From contig CM043953.1 in NCBI GenBank assembly GCA_014529385.2, forward strand, positions 66,133,872 to 66,197,871: a stretch of DNA of 64,000 nt, given 5' to 3'. This document shows, in pieces, positions 25,515 to 36,113 of the stretch. The stretch is from Adiantum capillus-veneris (lineage: Eukaryota; Streptophyta; Polypodiopsida; Polypodiales; Pteridaceae). Numbering within the stretch: the first letter of the stretch is position 1; the number at the start of each line of letters is the position of its first letter. The notes under the pieces are model-generated. The model did not search any database and was not told where the DNA came from. It saw nothing but the letters and a program-made list of their open reading frames with translations. A program made the translations under genes and the position numbers.

Positions 25515-26790
25515 TTTTTTCCCACTGATGTGCCTCCTAGAGGTATTCTTTGTGTTTCATAGTGTGTACAGGAACGTGTTGCTGTGGTTAGGATTTGGAC
25601 CTTCATGGAATATTTCTCTCGTTCACACTTCAAATCAAGCGCGACCATCAACACAAACAGGTGTATCTTGTCCATTAGCATTGCCCCTTATCTTTTTTCA
25701 TCCATGTTTGTCTGCTTTGATTGTGATTGGTAGCATAATATTTAGTGCCTTTGTTTAGCACCAAACATTAAATTCAATGTAATTTTGTGTCATAATCATT
25801 TATCTAGATTTAAAAATCAAGCAGTCCGACTAAGCTAGTTTGACCAAGTTAGGTGTTAGAGATCTTCTCTTAATACCATGGGGAATGCCTTCCTAATAAT
25901 CAATGGTTACTTAGGTTCTTAATCCGATTTAGGCATCATTGTGTGAAATGTACTAGGGCTTTCTAGTGGGCTTGACCCTATTGACCTTTAGCTTAAGTAT
26001 TATAAAGGGAGTTTACTAGTGTGATGAGCCTAGGGAGGTGTATCAATGTTATATGACCCCCCAAAGTTACAAAATTAAAATGTTGAAAATGAACAAACAA
26101 AAAATCAAGTGCCATAATGTAAAATCTTAAGCTGAAAGAGAAATCTCAGCTTGATTGGGTACTTCACTCACATGTATTGCCTATGGTACTAGAGCCCTAG
26201 AGGTTCCCAGTGTGGGCGCTTTTCCTTGAAAAGCAAAAAACCCAAGGCATACAAAATAACCACACACATCAAAATTGAATCACTGTGAAAAGACTTTGGG
26301 GGGTCAAAGAAAAAGTAATCAGTCAGGTGATGATTTCATGAGAAATTCCTTTTATTGTAGCTTAACTACAAGGTCTTCTAGGTATAGCCTCTAGTCAGCC
26401 CTCGAACATGAAATACTTGGCTCTCGTGATTAAACAACTAATTGACCAGAGAAAATTAAGAAGATTATCCATGGTATTAATAGTCGATCTCTAGTGCCTT
26501 TCGACCGTTAAATTAGCAACCCTAGACTTGTTTATTATGCATTTGATTATATTGCAATTTAATGTTTATTGCTGACAAATTGTTTAAAATTCTGTTACCA
26601 ATCAATTTGTCTGCCTAAAACTGCATATGCTTTTTAATCGCTTATGAGAATGCAATTATTGTGCCAATGTTGTTTGATTTTTCAGTGAATGAAGAAGGCT
26701 AAGGACATTCATCTCAAATGCTCTTCCACCTCGACGAACGAGCTTCAACTCAATAGCTTCCGAGGACGGAATCTACACCAGGAAGGGGGG
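25515..26790 (+). repeat. 3' non-coding region of LTR family F, copy 1
   Basis: This stretch matches, in inverted orientation and with substitutions, 34020-35450. Shared landmarks are gatgtgcctcctagaggtat, ctttctagtgggctt, gacctttagctta, gtgatgagcc and ccccccaaagttaca. It ends in a purine tract (ggaagggggg, 26781-26790) directly before an LTR, so it is the untranslated 3' part of the same element. No protein is encoded. Confidence 0.7.
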
Positions 26791-26792
26791 CA

Positions 26793-27123
26793 TGTTAACC
26801 CTCACGGCTCACGAACACCCTATCACCTACGACGGACGTTCTAACCTACGGCGGACATTGTATTATTTATTTGGTAGAGTCAGGTACCGGGCTTGTCGGT
26901 CCAATAGGAAAAGGGTAAGAGTGATCGCCGATGAGAGGCGCACTCTAACTGGAACATTCAAAGGGTTAGTTGGCTAAGCATGGGCGCCCAAGTGTGAATG
27001 GGGCGAGCTCATATATAAGTCAACTAAACCTAAAATTCACTCATTCTCTCATTTGTGCAATAGAAGAGTGCTCTTGCTCCATCTCCATCTCCATCTCCTT
27101 CTTCTTCACCTCCTTGTGTGTGT

Positions 27124-27204
<81 letters not shown>

Positions 27205-27425
27205 TGGGCGATCGAGCATTACGAAGGCACGACGGCGGTGAAGCTGTTGAGCGTGGCGTAGCGGCGTCTCCTTCTTCTTCGCGGCGAGGAATCCTCCACG
27301 AAGCAAGCGTAGAGCGGTGAGTGACACACCATCGCCTTCTTTGAGCTTACTAGTTTAGGCTTGTTGTGTGTTTGGAGCCATTTGTGGCTCGCACACGGTG
27401 TATCGGCAAGTTCCTTGCATTGACA
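26793..27425 (+). repeat. LTR of family F, copy 1 (~633 bp)
   Basis: The block begins TGTTAACCCTC right after the purine tract and ends cattgaca at 27425. It contains a TATA-type motif (catatataag near 27010) and a compound GT/GA microsatellite (27115-27201), then gtgagtgacacaccat, which is shared with the LTRs at 33459-34011 and 35776-36091. No primer-binding site follows, so it is a 3' or solo LTR. Confidence 0.7.
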
Positions 27426-27539
27426 CATGCGACATACGCGCACACAAAGTATGCACCAACCTTTTAGGCTTACCTCTAGCCTAATCATTCTCAGCCCGCA
27501 CCACTTTTTCTTAGGATATGGATGCGATAGCACAATGCA

Positions 27540-28330
27540 CTATGGTGTCAAATGATCACCTCCACATGTTAAGCATAACCTTAATGGTGGTACTCTCTGA
27601 TTCTAAATCCCCAATGTTTGCCCCATTCTCCTCACAAGTTCCTCTGAAAGCTCTTCGATATTCATGGGTGTTTGTTGCTGTGGTGGCATTTTAGTCATGC
27701 TTGGTCCACTGGTTGTAGATTGAGAATCTATGAAATTTGCATTTGCATCTTGCGACACTTCTCAATAGATTTGGCAATTTTCCACTAAATAGATGACTTC
27801 TTTTGTGAACTCATCTAGTATCATAAAGTTTTTCAAATGCAAATCCTTCTTGAGGTGTTTGTTCTTGATACCCTCTATGAATAATACTACTTGACAATCC
27901 TCTTAAGGTTTCTCACATGGTGGACACCTCTCAATGTATTGCTTGAATTGCAAAGTGGCCTCTTAGAATTTCTCACCCTCTTTCTGTTGCCTGAATGAAT
28001 GAACCCATGACACAGTGTTGTGTTTGATTCCTCTCATGGAAAACTCCTCTACAAAATCCTATAGCAATGCTTCTATATTCCCATAGTCTTTCTTTTTTAA
28101 AGGTTGGAACCAAGTAAGGGTAGTGCCTTCCAAGGTCAATCCAAAACCTTAGAACCGGATGTGGAAATTTGTGACATAATTAGATCTTGATACCTCTTTG
28201 AAAGATGTTGAATTTGCATGGGGATCACCTAATCCATTGTATTTTGAAGCCATAAATTTTGCAACTTGGGACAAACTCATGGGTCTTGGCTCAGGAACAT
28301 GTCTCACCATTCCTGGAGCTCCTACAAAAG
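27540..28330 (-). pseudogene. Gypsy gag relic (minus strand) with C-to-T-type stops only
   Basis: On the minus strand, from about 28325 to 27605, one uninterrupted frame encodes a Retrotrans_gag-like domain. Landmarks are MASKYNGLGDPHAN, LEGTTLTWFQPL, FVEEFSMRGIKHNT, FRQQKEGEKF and FKQYIERCPPCEK. Capsid proteins of this family assemble the particle. Six stop codons occur in that frame (TAA 28149-28151, TAG 28059-28061, TAA 27963-27965, TAA 27903-27905, TGA 27762-27764, TAG 27603-27605) with no frameshift. Each could come from CAA, CAG or CGA by one C-to-T change. It runs head-on against the plus-strand LTR ending at 27425. Confidence 0.85.
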
Positions 28331-29722
28331 ATTCATCATATTAATATGTTGCCATCCTTAGCGTAGCTCTTGGTCCTCTCTCATAGGTATATTTGGCCTT
28401 GCCCTTTAGTAGGGTGTAGTGTAGATGACCCTGTAACAATTGTATAGACAACTTTGAGAGGCTCCGGTTCTCACAAGTGACTCCTTCTCATCCAAGGATC
28501 ACGGACTTCTAGTTTGCATGATCTTGTCTTAAGAGTACTTTCTACATGGGGTGGAATCTCAGTGGCTCGGTCCATAAAACTTACCTCCCTTTTGATGGGC
28601 TTTTTGTGGGCCATTTGGTTTAAGTAGATTAAAAAAAACGGTTCCCCCCAATAGGAAAGCTTTTCCATGTCTACCATATACGCATACCTATACGCATGTC
28701 CCTTACTATCTGCCAAAATAGGTCATTTCCCGTTTCAAACTGATAGACATACATGTACATCTGCTTGACGTCCAAAAGTTTCATAGGGATCGTGTCTTCC
28801 TTGATGTAATAGTTTTCCCCTTCCTTGGTCATTAACTTCTACAATCCCACCGTTGGATCATCTACAAGCACTCTTTACAGTTCTTTCATGGATACAAAAC
28901 TAGGTCTTGGGTCATTCACAAGTAGAGGTCTCTCAATTCCTTCATAAACTTTATCTTTGGTTCCAATCATTCCCATAGCAAAAGTGGCATTAGTGCGAAT
29001 AAAGTAATGAATTAGTTGAATTAATTTTGCCAGCCCTACGTTCGTGAAGTAACCAGTTGGCTCCCTGGGAGTGTCAATTAGTCGTTAACTCGCCGTATCG
29101 TGTCAAGCAGGCCGACTGGGAGTGGGAGTCCTATGGTCTTATAGTCGCCTATAAGTTCGGACTATATCATCATCTCGAAGGATGTCTGGCGTGTGGTCGT
29201 TGGGGATCGAGTTTAGATCTTGGAACTACGTTCGCGGGCGCACGGCGCGAGGCTACGAAAATGGTGGCAACCCCTCTCTCATCAATTATTTGATCTCCAT
29301 ACTTGATAACCTCAACTTTCTCCCTCGGAACTCAAGATTTCCCAAGTCCTCTTGGACATAGCACGTATGATGGATGTCTACATAGATTCTGGATCCCTTA
29401 CCATTAGTATAATGGTAGTATAGCTGTTTGGTCGGTGAAATTTTTGGTTTTCATGATGTGTCCTCCCCTTTTCTATCACTTTTGTATCACTATGGTGGCA
29501 CATTTTTGGTGCTTTCTTAGCCATAATAATAGTGAAGACTAGCTTAGAAAAAGTGTGAAAGACCACTTCTTCTTGCATAGTTGCCAAAGATTCTAGGCTT
29601 GCTGGGTTGACACTCTCTTTTGTAGATCCCCTACTTACTTGGTCTCTTGGAAGTATGACATACCAAGCTCTTAACCTTAAGAACATGAAAAATTTAGTGA
29701 CTTCTTGTGGATCACTCTTCAT
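28330..29722 (-). pseudogene. Upstream part of the minus-strand gag/leader relic
   Basis: Coding-like sequence continues upstream of the gag relic. One frame (about 29050-28715) reads AKLIQLIHYFIRTNATF, then GIERPLLVNDPRPSF and KLLDVKQMYMYVYQF, with stops only of TAA and TAG type. After a frameshift near 28715 an 81-codon open stretch (28716-28471) follows. A further minus frame, 29722-29378, starts MKSDPQEVTKFFMFL. I assign these to the same element by position and strand; the segment at 29060-29280 is noticeably richer in G+C than its surroundings. No domain is recognised with confidence. Confidence 0.5.
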
Positions 29723-29949
29723 TCATGTACAAGGCTCAATAAGGGGGATGGTTAAGGAGAGAGCTCAACGAAGCAAGCTTTGGAGCGAGCTTTTTTTTTT
29801 TTCATCCTACCACCACTACCTCCCATTGACACCTCTTAGCAACCATCACCACCCACCACCCGAGCCCACCACTGGTGGTTAGTGGTGCTAACTTACTACC
29901 ACCATGTGCCACCCCTACTCCTACCACCACCGCCCATTGCCGCCCCTCC

Positions 29950-29971
29950 CTCCAGTGGAGTAGCCAAGGAC

Positions 29972-30015
<44 letters not shown>

Positions 30016-30073
30016 CTCTCTCGTGTTGTCTTCCCTCTGTGCGTGTGTCTCTCTCTCATTGTCTCCCCCTCCC

Positions 30074-30123
<50 letters not shown>

Positions 30124-30174
30124 CCCCCCCCCCTTCCCTTCCCTCCCTTCCTGGAGTCCACCCCTCTCTCCCCC

Positions 30175-30258
<84 letters not shown>

Positions 30259-30423
30259 CAATAACGTTTAAATTCTCCTCTCTTTTCCTCTATCTCTCTA
30301 AAAAACCTAAAATATTAACGATTTTGCTAGTGCCTTTGGTTTTTTTTCTTAAAGCAGACCCTCTCACCGCTCCCCTTCTCTCCCTCTCATGATCCCTCCA
30401 ACCCATTCCCTCTCTTGCCCCCT

Positions 30424-30473
<50 letters not shown>

Positions 30474-30526
30474 GCCCACCTCTTGCTCTATGTCCGCCCC
30501 TCCCTCTTCTCTAGCTCCGATCCTCC

Positions 30527-30619
<93 letters not shown>

Positions 30620-30622
30620 GTC

Positions 30623-30668
<46 letters not shown>

Positions 30669-31579
30669 GTTGTGCCCCCCTCCACTTGCCACCCCTCTCC
30701 CCACCCCCTATGCCCTTTCTCTCTCTTTACTCCCACCACATCACCCCTCGATTCCCTCCAACCCTAGAGAGAAATGAAACGAAATGGAATGAATTGTTAT
30801 ATTAGCTAAAATGGAAGGAAATGCTATATTAAGAATTTTCATAGATAAAAATGACATATGAGACCAAATTGATACAATCTTGGTGGATATAATACAATGC
30901 ATGGGTACAAAGGAAAATGAGAGAGAAAGAGGGGGAAGGGGAGAGGAGGGAGAGAGAGAGAGAGAGAGAGAGGGGGGGGAAGGGAGGGGCCAGCGGGGGA
31001 GGGAGAGGTAGATAGATAGATTTTATATCGTCCTCGGACGTCAAATATGACATATGGGACCAAAATTACATGTGATGTAGTATTCGTATCGTTGATGAGT
31101 GATTCTTGATAGTCCAAAATTGTGGTGATGAGAGTCGCAATGGAGAGCCCACACTATGGCTGGGAGAGGAAAGTGTGTAGGTTTAGGTCATGGCTGAAAA
31201 TGTGAAGGAAGTAAGTTTGCATGTGACCAAAAGCTGAGCACTCTAGAAGTGTGTGGTACTCAGACTCTCGAACTTGAAGTGAAAAAGGGGGGGGGAGAGA
31301 GAGAGAGAGAGAGAGAGAGGCGAGGGGGGGGGGGATTGTGAGAGGGAGAAGGGTGCTTAGGCCCAAAAAAAAAAAAAAAAAAGCCATCCAAAGCATAAGT
31401 CGATATCTCTCTCGCTAATAATGCTTTGGATGGCTTTTTTTTTTTTTTGGGCCTAAGCACCCCTAGCACTCCATTTCTTTCCTTCAGAAAAAAAAAAAAC
31501 CTACACTCCACTCTCCCCCTCACAATCCCCCCCCCCTCGCGTGCCCAACCTTGCCCTTCCCTTGAGGACCCCTCTCCCC

Positions 31580-31625
<46 letters not shown>

Positions 31626-31821
31626 TTATTTTGTACCTAGACATTGTATTAGTTCCACCAAGAATGTATCAGTTTGGTCGCATGGGCCATTTTGGCCTTT
31701 TGAAGACACTTAACATAGCATTTCATTTCATTTCTCATTGGGATTGGAGGGACTCAATCGACAGTGTGACAGGAGGCAAAGAAAGAAAAAAGGAAGATTC
31801 AGTGGGAGAGAGATCAATAAG

Positions 31822-31867
<46 letters not shown>

Positions 31868-32182
31868 CAACAAAATTGTGAGGGAGAGAGGTGAAGTGTA
31901 TTGTTTTTTTTTTAATAAAGAAAGACGGGCTCACCCTTTGTACAACCCCCTCCCCTCTCGCGCTCCCTCTGTTTCTCTCTCCCAGTCTCCTACTCTCTCT
32001 CCACCTACCACCCCTCTTCTCTTTATCTCTCTCTCTCCCTCCCAATGCCCTCCCTCTCTCTTCCCCTCCCGCTATCACTCTCTTTCTCTCCCCCTCTTAT
32101 CCTCTTTTACAAAAAAGGGAGGCACTAGAGATACTGCTAGTGCTTTTTTTTTTTTAAAATAGCTCTCTCCACCCTCTCTCTC

Positions 32183-32217
<35 letters not shown>

Positions 32218-32242
32218 ACCCTTGCCCCCCTTCCCTCTCGTC

Positions 32243-32316
<74 letters not shown>

Positions 32317-32351
32317 TCTACCCTTGCCACCCTTCCCTCTCGTCCTAGTGT

Positions 32352-32439
<88 letters not shown>

Positions 32440-32537
32440 GGGGAGGGGGTAGGGGTGGGAGGGAGAGACAACAAGAGAGAGGGGTGGCGGGCGAGAGAGA
32501 GACACTTGCACAGAGGGAAGATAGCACGAGAGAGGGG

Positions 32538-32580
<43 letters not shown>

Positions 32581-33674
32581 GTTATAGAGTGACTAAGAAG
32601 AGAGAGAGAGGAAGAAGGGAGTAGGAGATAGGAGGACTTTAGGGAAGGGATGGAGGAGGAGCTGGAGGAAGGGAAGGTGGTTAAAGGAGTAGATGGAGAG
32701 AGGAGGTGGAGGAAGGATTTTGGAGGAGGAGGAAGGGAGGAGGAGGAAGCACATAGGCGACAAGAGGAGGAAGGGGAGGTAGGGAGAGCGGCACTCCAAA
32801 AAAAAAAAAGCTCGCTCCGTTGAGCTCGCTCGAAGACCTAACTCTTCAATAAGAACTTGAAGACATATGAAGTTAAGACATGCTGGCAAATGATGTGCAC
32901 ACAACTATAGCCAATTACAAGACTTCATACACAACTTTAATGATCTCTAAACCCAATAAAGCTCTACATGTCTTACTTTAGAGAGTGGAATCAAAATTGG
33001 TCAAAAAACTTTGATCCTAACTTTCTGTGGGAGAAACCCCTTCTGTGGGAGAAACCCCTGGTATCAAACTTAGCCAAAAAGTCTTTCTCTAGCAGAAAGC
33101 GAGGAGAAAATTGTGAATTTTTTATTTAACTCCTACTTTTGATCATTTTTTCAAGCTTTGGTCAATTCCAGAGTGTTCTACCCTTCTTCAAGAGTACATG
33201 TGCCAATTTTCACCTCAATTGAGTAAGTGAAATGACCACAAGCTCAATTTCAACACTTTTTTTGGATTACAGACCAAATTATGGGTCTATACTCACTTGT
33301 AATGCCCTAATCCCCTTTTAGTCTTGATGAATAGCCCTCTTAAATCAAGGTGATTGAATGACCTCAACCTTGCAGAATTCTAAGCTCCACGTCTGAAATG
33401 AGAGAAACATTTGTGACTATTCCTAGAAAATCTCCTAGAATGTACTTTTACCCCTTTTTCAACTGTGGAGAGTTTATCCAATGCCCTGTGTGAGCCACAA
33501 GGGCTACAAGCACACAACCTGTGCACACATATAAGCTCTACAATTACAGATGGTGTGTCACTCACCTCCTACATTACTGCCGTTGAGGGAATCCTATGTG
33601 CGTTGAGAGAAAGAAGCCGCCACTTCTACCGTCCTCCTCGTTGTCACCGTACTTTCCGTTGCTCAATTGCTTGC

Positions 33675-33760
<86 letters not shown>
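29950..33760. repeat. Dense microsatellite block (CT/GA, GT, TA)
   Basis: At least fifteen long simple repeats lie within 3.8 kb: CT at about 29976-30011, 30078-30120, 30178-30252, 30426-30471, 30536-30565, 30626-30667, 31584-31620, 32174-32218 and 33679-33728; TA at 30565-30618; GA at 30950-30972, 31297-31319, 31826-31861 and 32539-32574; GT-GA compounds at 32246-32316 and 32347-32428; AC at 33728-33757. Poly-C and poly-G runs flank some of them. All frames here encode Ser-Leu, Arg-Glu or Thr-His repeats and are not genes. Confidence 0.95.
30747..31765. mobile_element. ~1-kb foldback (inverted-repeat) element
   Basis: Left arm landmarks (tcgattccctccaa; atcttggtggatataatacaatg; a GA tract; gggggattgtgaga; gggtgcttaggccc; gccatccaaagcat) recur in reverse complement on the right arm in reverse order, from atgctttggatggc at 31421 out to ttggagggactcaatcg near 31762. 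The innermost arms (31351-31396 and 31421-31462) pair almost perfectly around a 24-base loop, apart from the length of the A/T runs. Outer arms are diverged and include microsatellites. No transposase is encoded, so it would be non-autonomous. A target duplication was not resolved. Confidence 0.7.
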
Positions 33761-34011
33761 AGATAGACGGCCAAGAGGATAAGGCAAGTGCTCAACTTTG
33801 TACATTTGGAATAATAAAAAAACTAGGTTTACAATTCTTCAGTAGGGGTCCATCCCTTTCACATATAGGAACCCACATTTGGCCAATCAGCACTAAATAA
33901 ATTTTGTGTGCAATCCGGTGCACCTCTCATTAGCGATCACCTACCTTTGATCATAAACCTACGAGTCCAACAAGCTCGGCCCATGACTCAATATGACGCT
34001 TAAAGTTAGCA
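33459..34011 (-). repeat. LTR of family F, copy 2 (minus orientation)
   Basis: On the minus strand the block starts TGCTAACTTT at 34011 after ggggca, and ends cagttga near 33459. It shares with copy 1 the phrases gatcgc-aatgagagg-gcac, gtgagtgacacaccat and the final ctctccaca-ttga. Its microsatellite is a CT/AC compound at the same internal position. No primer-binding site lies beyond its end. Confidence 0.7.
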
Positions 34012-35465
34012 TGCCCCACTTCTTGATGTAAATTCAGTCCTCGAAATTTAGGAATGTGTGCTTGAAAAGCAGGAACTCTGTGAATCCACTTGATGCGTCT
34101 TATAGTAGTTAAACATCTTGATGAGGCAGTCTTTATCTTCTTTTGAATAATGCAAAATCAACAAGAAATAGCACAATAATTGCATTTTCGTAAGAACATG
34201 GGTAATTAAAAATCATATGCAATGATTACGCACAAGGAATGATTGGTAAGAAAATATTAAAGAGTTAAACCTTAAAATGCAATATAATTAAACTCATGAG
34301 CACTTGTAAAGATCAAGGAATCAAAAAGTTTGGCATCACCTGTCAATAGTGTCAATAGGCACTAAAGGTCAACTACTAATCCCATTGGCAAGCTTCTCAA
34401 TTCTCCATAGTCAATTAAGTTGTTTATCATGAGAGTAGAGTGTTTCATGTCCGAGGGCTAACTAGAGTCTATACCTAGAAAACCTTCAAGTTAAGATACG
34501 ATAAAGGAAATCATACATGAAATCATCGTCTAAATTGTCCCCTTTGTTTGACCCCCCAAAGTGCTTATGTTATAAACTTTGTTGCCATGTAAACCCTGAA
34601 TTGATCTTTTGGGCTCTTTTTTTTCTTTCTTTAAGTGGATTTTTCTTTCATGGATTTTCAATTGTGTAACTTTGGGGGGGCATTTTGACATTGTCACCCT
34701 CCCCAGGCTCATCACAGTAGTCAAACTTCCTTTATTATAATTAAGCTAAAGGTCAAGAGGGATTAAGCCCACTAGAAAGCACTGACGCACTGCACACAAT
34801 GCTTTTGACCCCCCAAAGTGCTTATGTTATAAACTTTGTTGCCATGTAAAGCCTCAATTGATCTTTTGGGCTCTTTTTTTAAGTGGCTTTTTCTTTCATG
34901 GATTTTCAATTGTGTAACTTTGGGGGGGCATTTTGACATTGTCACCCTCCCCTGGCTCATCACAGTAGTCAAACTTCATTTATTATAATTAAGCTAAAGG
35001 TCAAGAGGGATTAAGCCCACTAGAAAGCACTGACGCACCGCACACAATGCTTCATAATATCGGATTAAGATCTTAAAGTAACCACTAAAAATTAGGAATG
35101 CATCTCCTACAATATTAAGAGAATATTTTTAACGCTCTACCTTGGTCAAACTAGCTTAGCCAGAATTTATGATTAATAAACCTAGACAAGGGACTATGAC
35201 ATAAATTTATATTGAATCTAATGTCTAATAATACTAAGCAAATGTATTGAATCACAACTAAGGCAGGCAAACATGGATACTAGAAAAGACAATTAGCAAT
35301 GATAATGGATAAGAAACACCTGTTTGGGCTGGCCATCGTGCTCAATTTGATGAGTGGATTGGAAAAAGATTGCACAATGTTTGAAAGTCCAAACCATTAG
35401 AAAACAATAAGAAATACCTCTAGGAGGCACATCACTGGGAAGAGGCACCAACCCTTATTGAACAG
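34012..35465 (-). repeat. 3' non-coding region of LTR family F, copy 2
   Basis: Inverted counterpart of 25515-26790, lying between the polyprotein tail (35466-35653) and the LTR at 33459-34011. It contains an internal direct duplication of about 257 bp (34547-34803 and 34804-35052). Confidence 0.7.
34547..35052. repeat. Tandem duplication, ~257-bp unit
   Basis: Two nearly identical copies start tttgaccccccaaagtgc and end gcacacaatgc. Copy 1 carries a longer T/C run (ttttttttctttctttaag against tttttttaag). The copy at 25.9-26.1 kb has only one such unit, so the doubling is specific to this copy. Confidence 0.9.
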
Positions 35466-35653
35466 AATCAAAACAATATAAAGAACACTAATTTATCTCT
35501 CTGTGTCACCCTATAGACTTGAGGAAACAAGATATTGTATAGATTGGCTGATAGTCCTAAGGATGGGCCTCTATCCTCATCATCAAGATAAATATATTCA
35601 TTGTCGGTGAAGCCATAGGTTTCCTCAGTTTCATCTATTGGTTCATCTTCATA
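35466..35653 (-). pseudogene. Polyprotein C-terminal tail of family F copy 2
   Basis: The minus frame from about 35660 to 35466 reads EDEPIDETEETYGF, then DDEDRGPSLGLSANLY and ends FFILF before TGA. It is acidic like the tails of the gypsy polyproteins elsewhere in the window and sits exactly where the end of the polyprotein is expected, upstream of the 3' non-coding region. It has no start codon of its own. The assignment rests on position and composition. Confidence 0.45.
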
Positions 35654-35775
35654 ATCTTGTGCATGTTAGCTAATCAAGAATGCTACCATCTACGGGTAGT
35701 CATTTTGTGCAAAGGCGTAAGCATGTTTGCATGGGACAGTATCCTCCATCGCATAGGGATTCTTTGTTTTTTCTT

Positions 35776-35825
35776 ATTTTTTGAATGTACAAAGCTGAGC
35801 GCTTGCGTTATCCTCTTGGTTGTCT

Positions 35826-35873
<48 letters not shown>

Positions 35874-36091
35874 ATAGGCGATTGAGTAGTGATGAGTACG
35901 ACGACAACGAGGAGGATGGTAGTAGTGTCGGCTTCTTCCTCTGGGCATGTGTAGGATTCCCTCAACGGCAGCAGCGTAGGAGGTGAGTGACACACCATCT
36001 ATAATCGTAGAGCTTGTCTGTGTGCATAGGTTGTGTGCTTGCAACCCCTGTGGCTCACACAAGACATTGGGCAAACTCTCCACAATTGACA
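35776..36091 (+). repeat. LTR of family F, copy 3 (3' half)
   Basis: It begins at tgtacaaagctgagcgcttg, matching the interior of copy 2. A GA microsatellite lies at 35830-35872, then gtgagtgacacaccat, and it ends acaattgaca at 36091. A primer-binding site follows, so this is the end of a 5' LTR; its first half is missing. Confidence 0.75.
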
Positions 36092-36095
36092 TTTT

Positions 36096-36113
36096 TGGTG
36101 CCGTTGCCAGGGA
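36096..36113 (+). other. Primer-binding site, tRNA-Asp type
   Basis: TGGTGCCGTTGCCAGGGA lies four bases after the LTR end. It matches the well-known plant gypsy primer site TGGCGCCGTTGCCGGGGA, complementary to the 3' end of tRNA-Asp and used by Athila/Tat-type elements, with two mismatches (both C-to-T or G-to-A changes). Confidence 0.8.

Noticed and set aside
27603-28151. Stop codons explained by U-to-C RNA editing, as in fern organelles
   Set aside because: The sequence is a nuclear-type retrotransposon relic; organellar editing is not expected to act on it, and deamination explains the pattern more simply.
29060-29280. GC-richer island suggested organellar DNA insertion
   Set aside because: The minus-strand frame of the gag relic appears to run through it with only C-to-T-type stops, and I could not match it to an organellar gene.
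29875-30392. Long open frames of Ser-Leu or Arg-Glu repeats
   Set aside because: They are translations of CT/GA microsatellites, present in several frames at once; not genes. The same applies to all such frames in the window.
36096-36113. Possible tRNA fragment
   Set aside because: Only the primer-binding complement of a tRNA-Asp 3' end is present, directly after an LTR; there is no cloverleaf.
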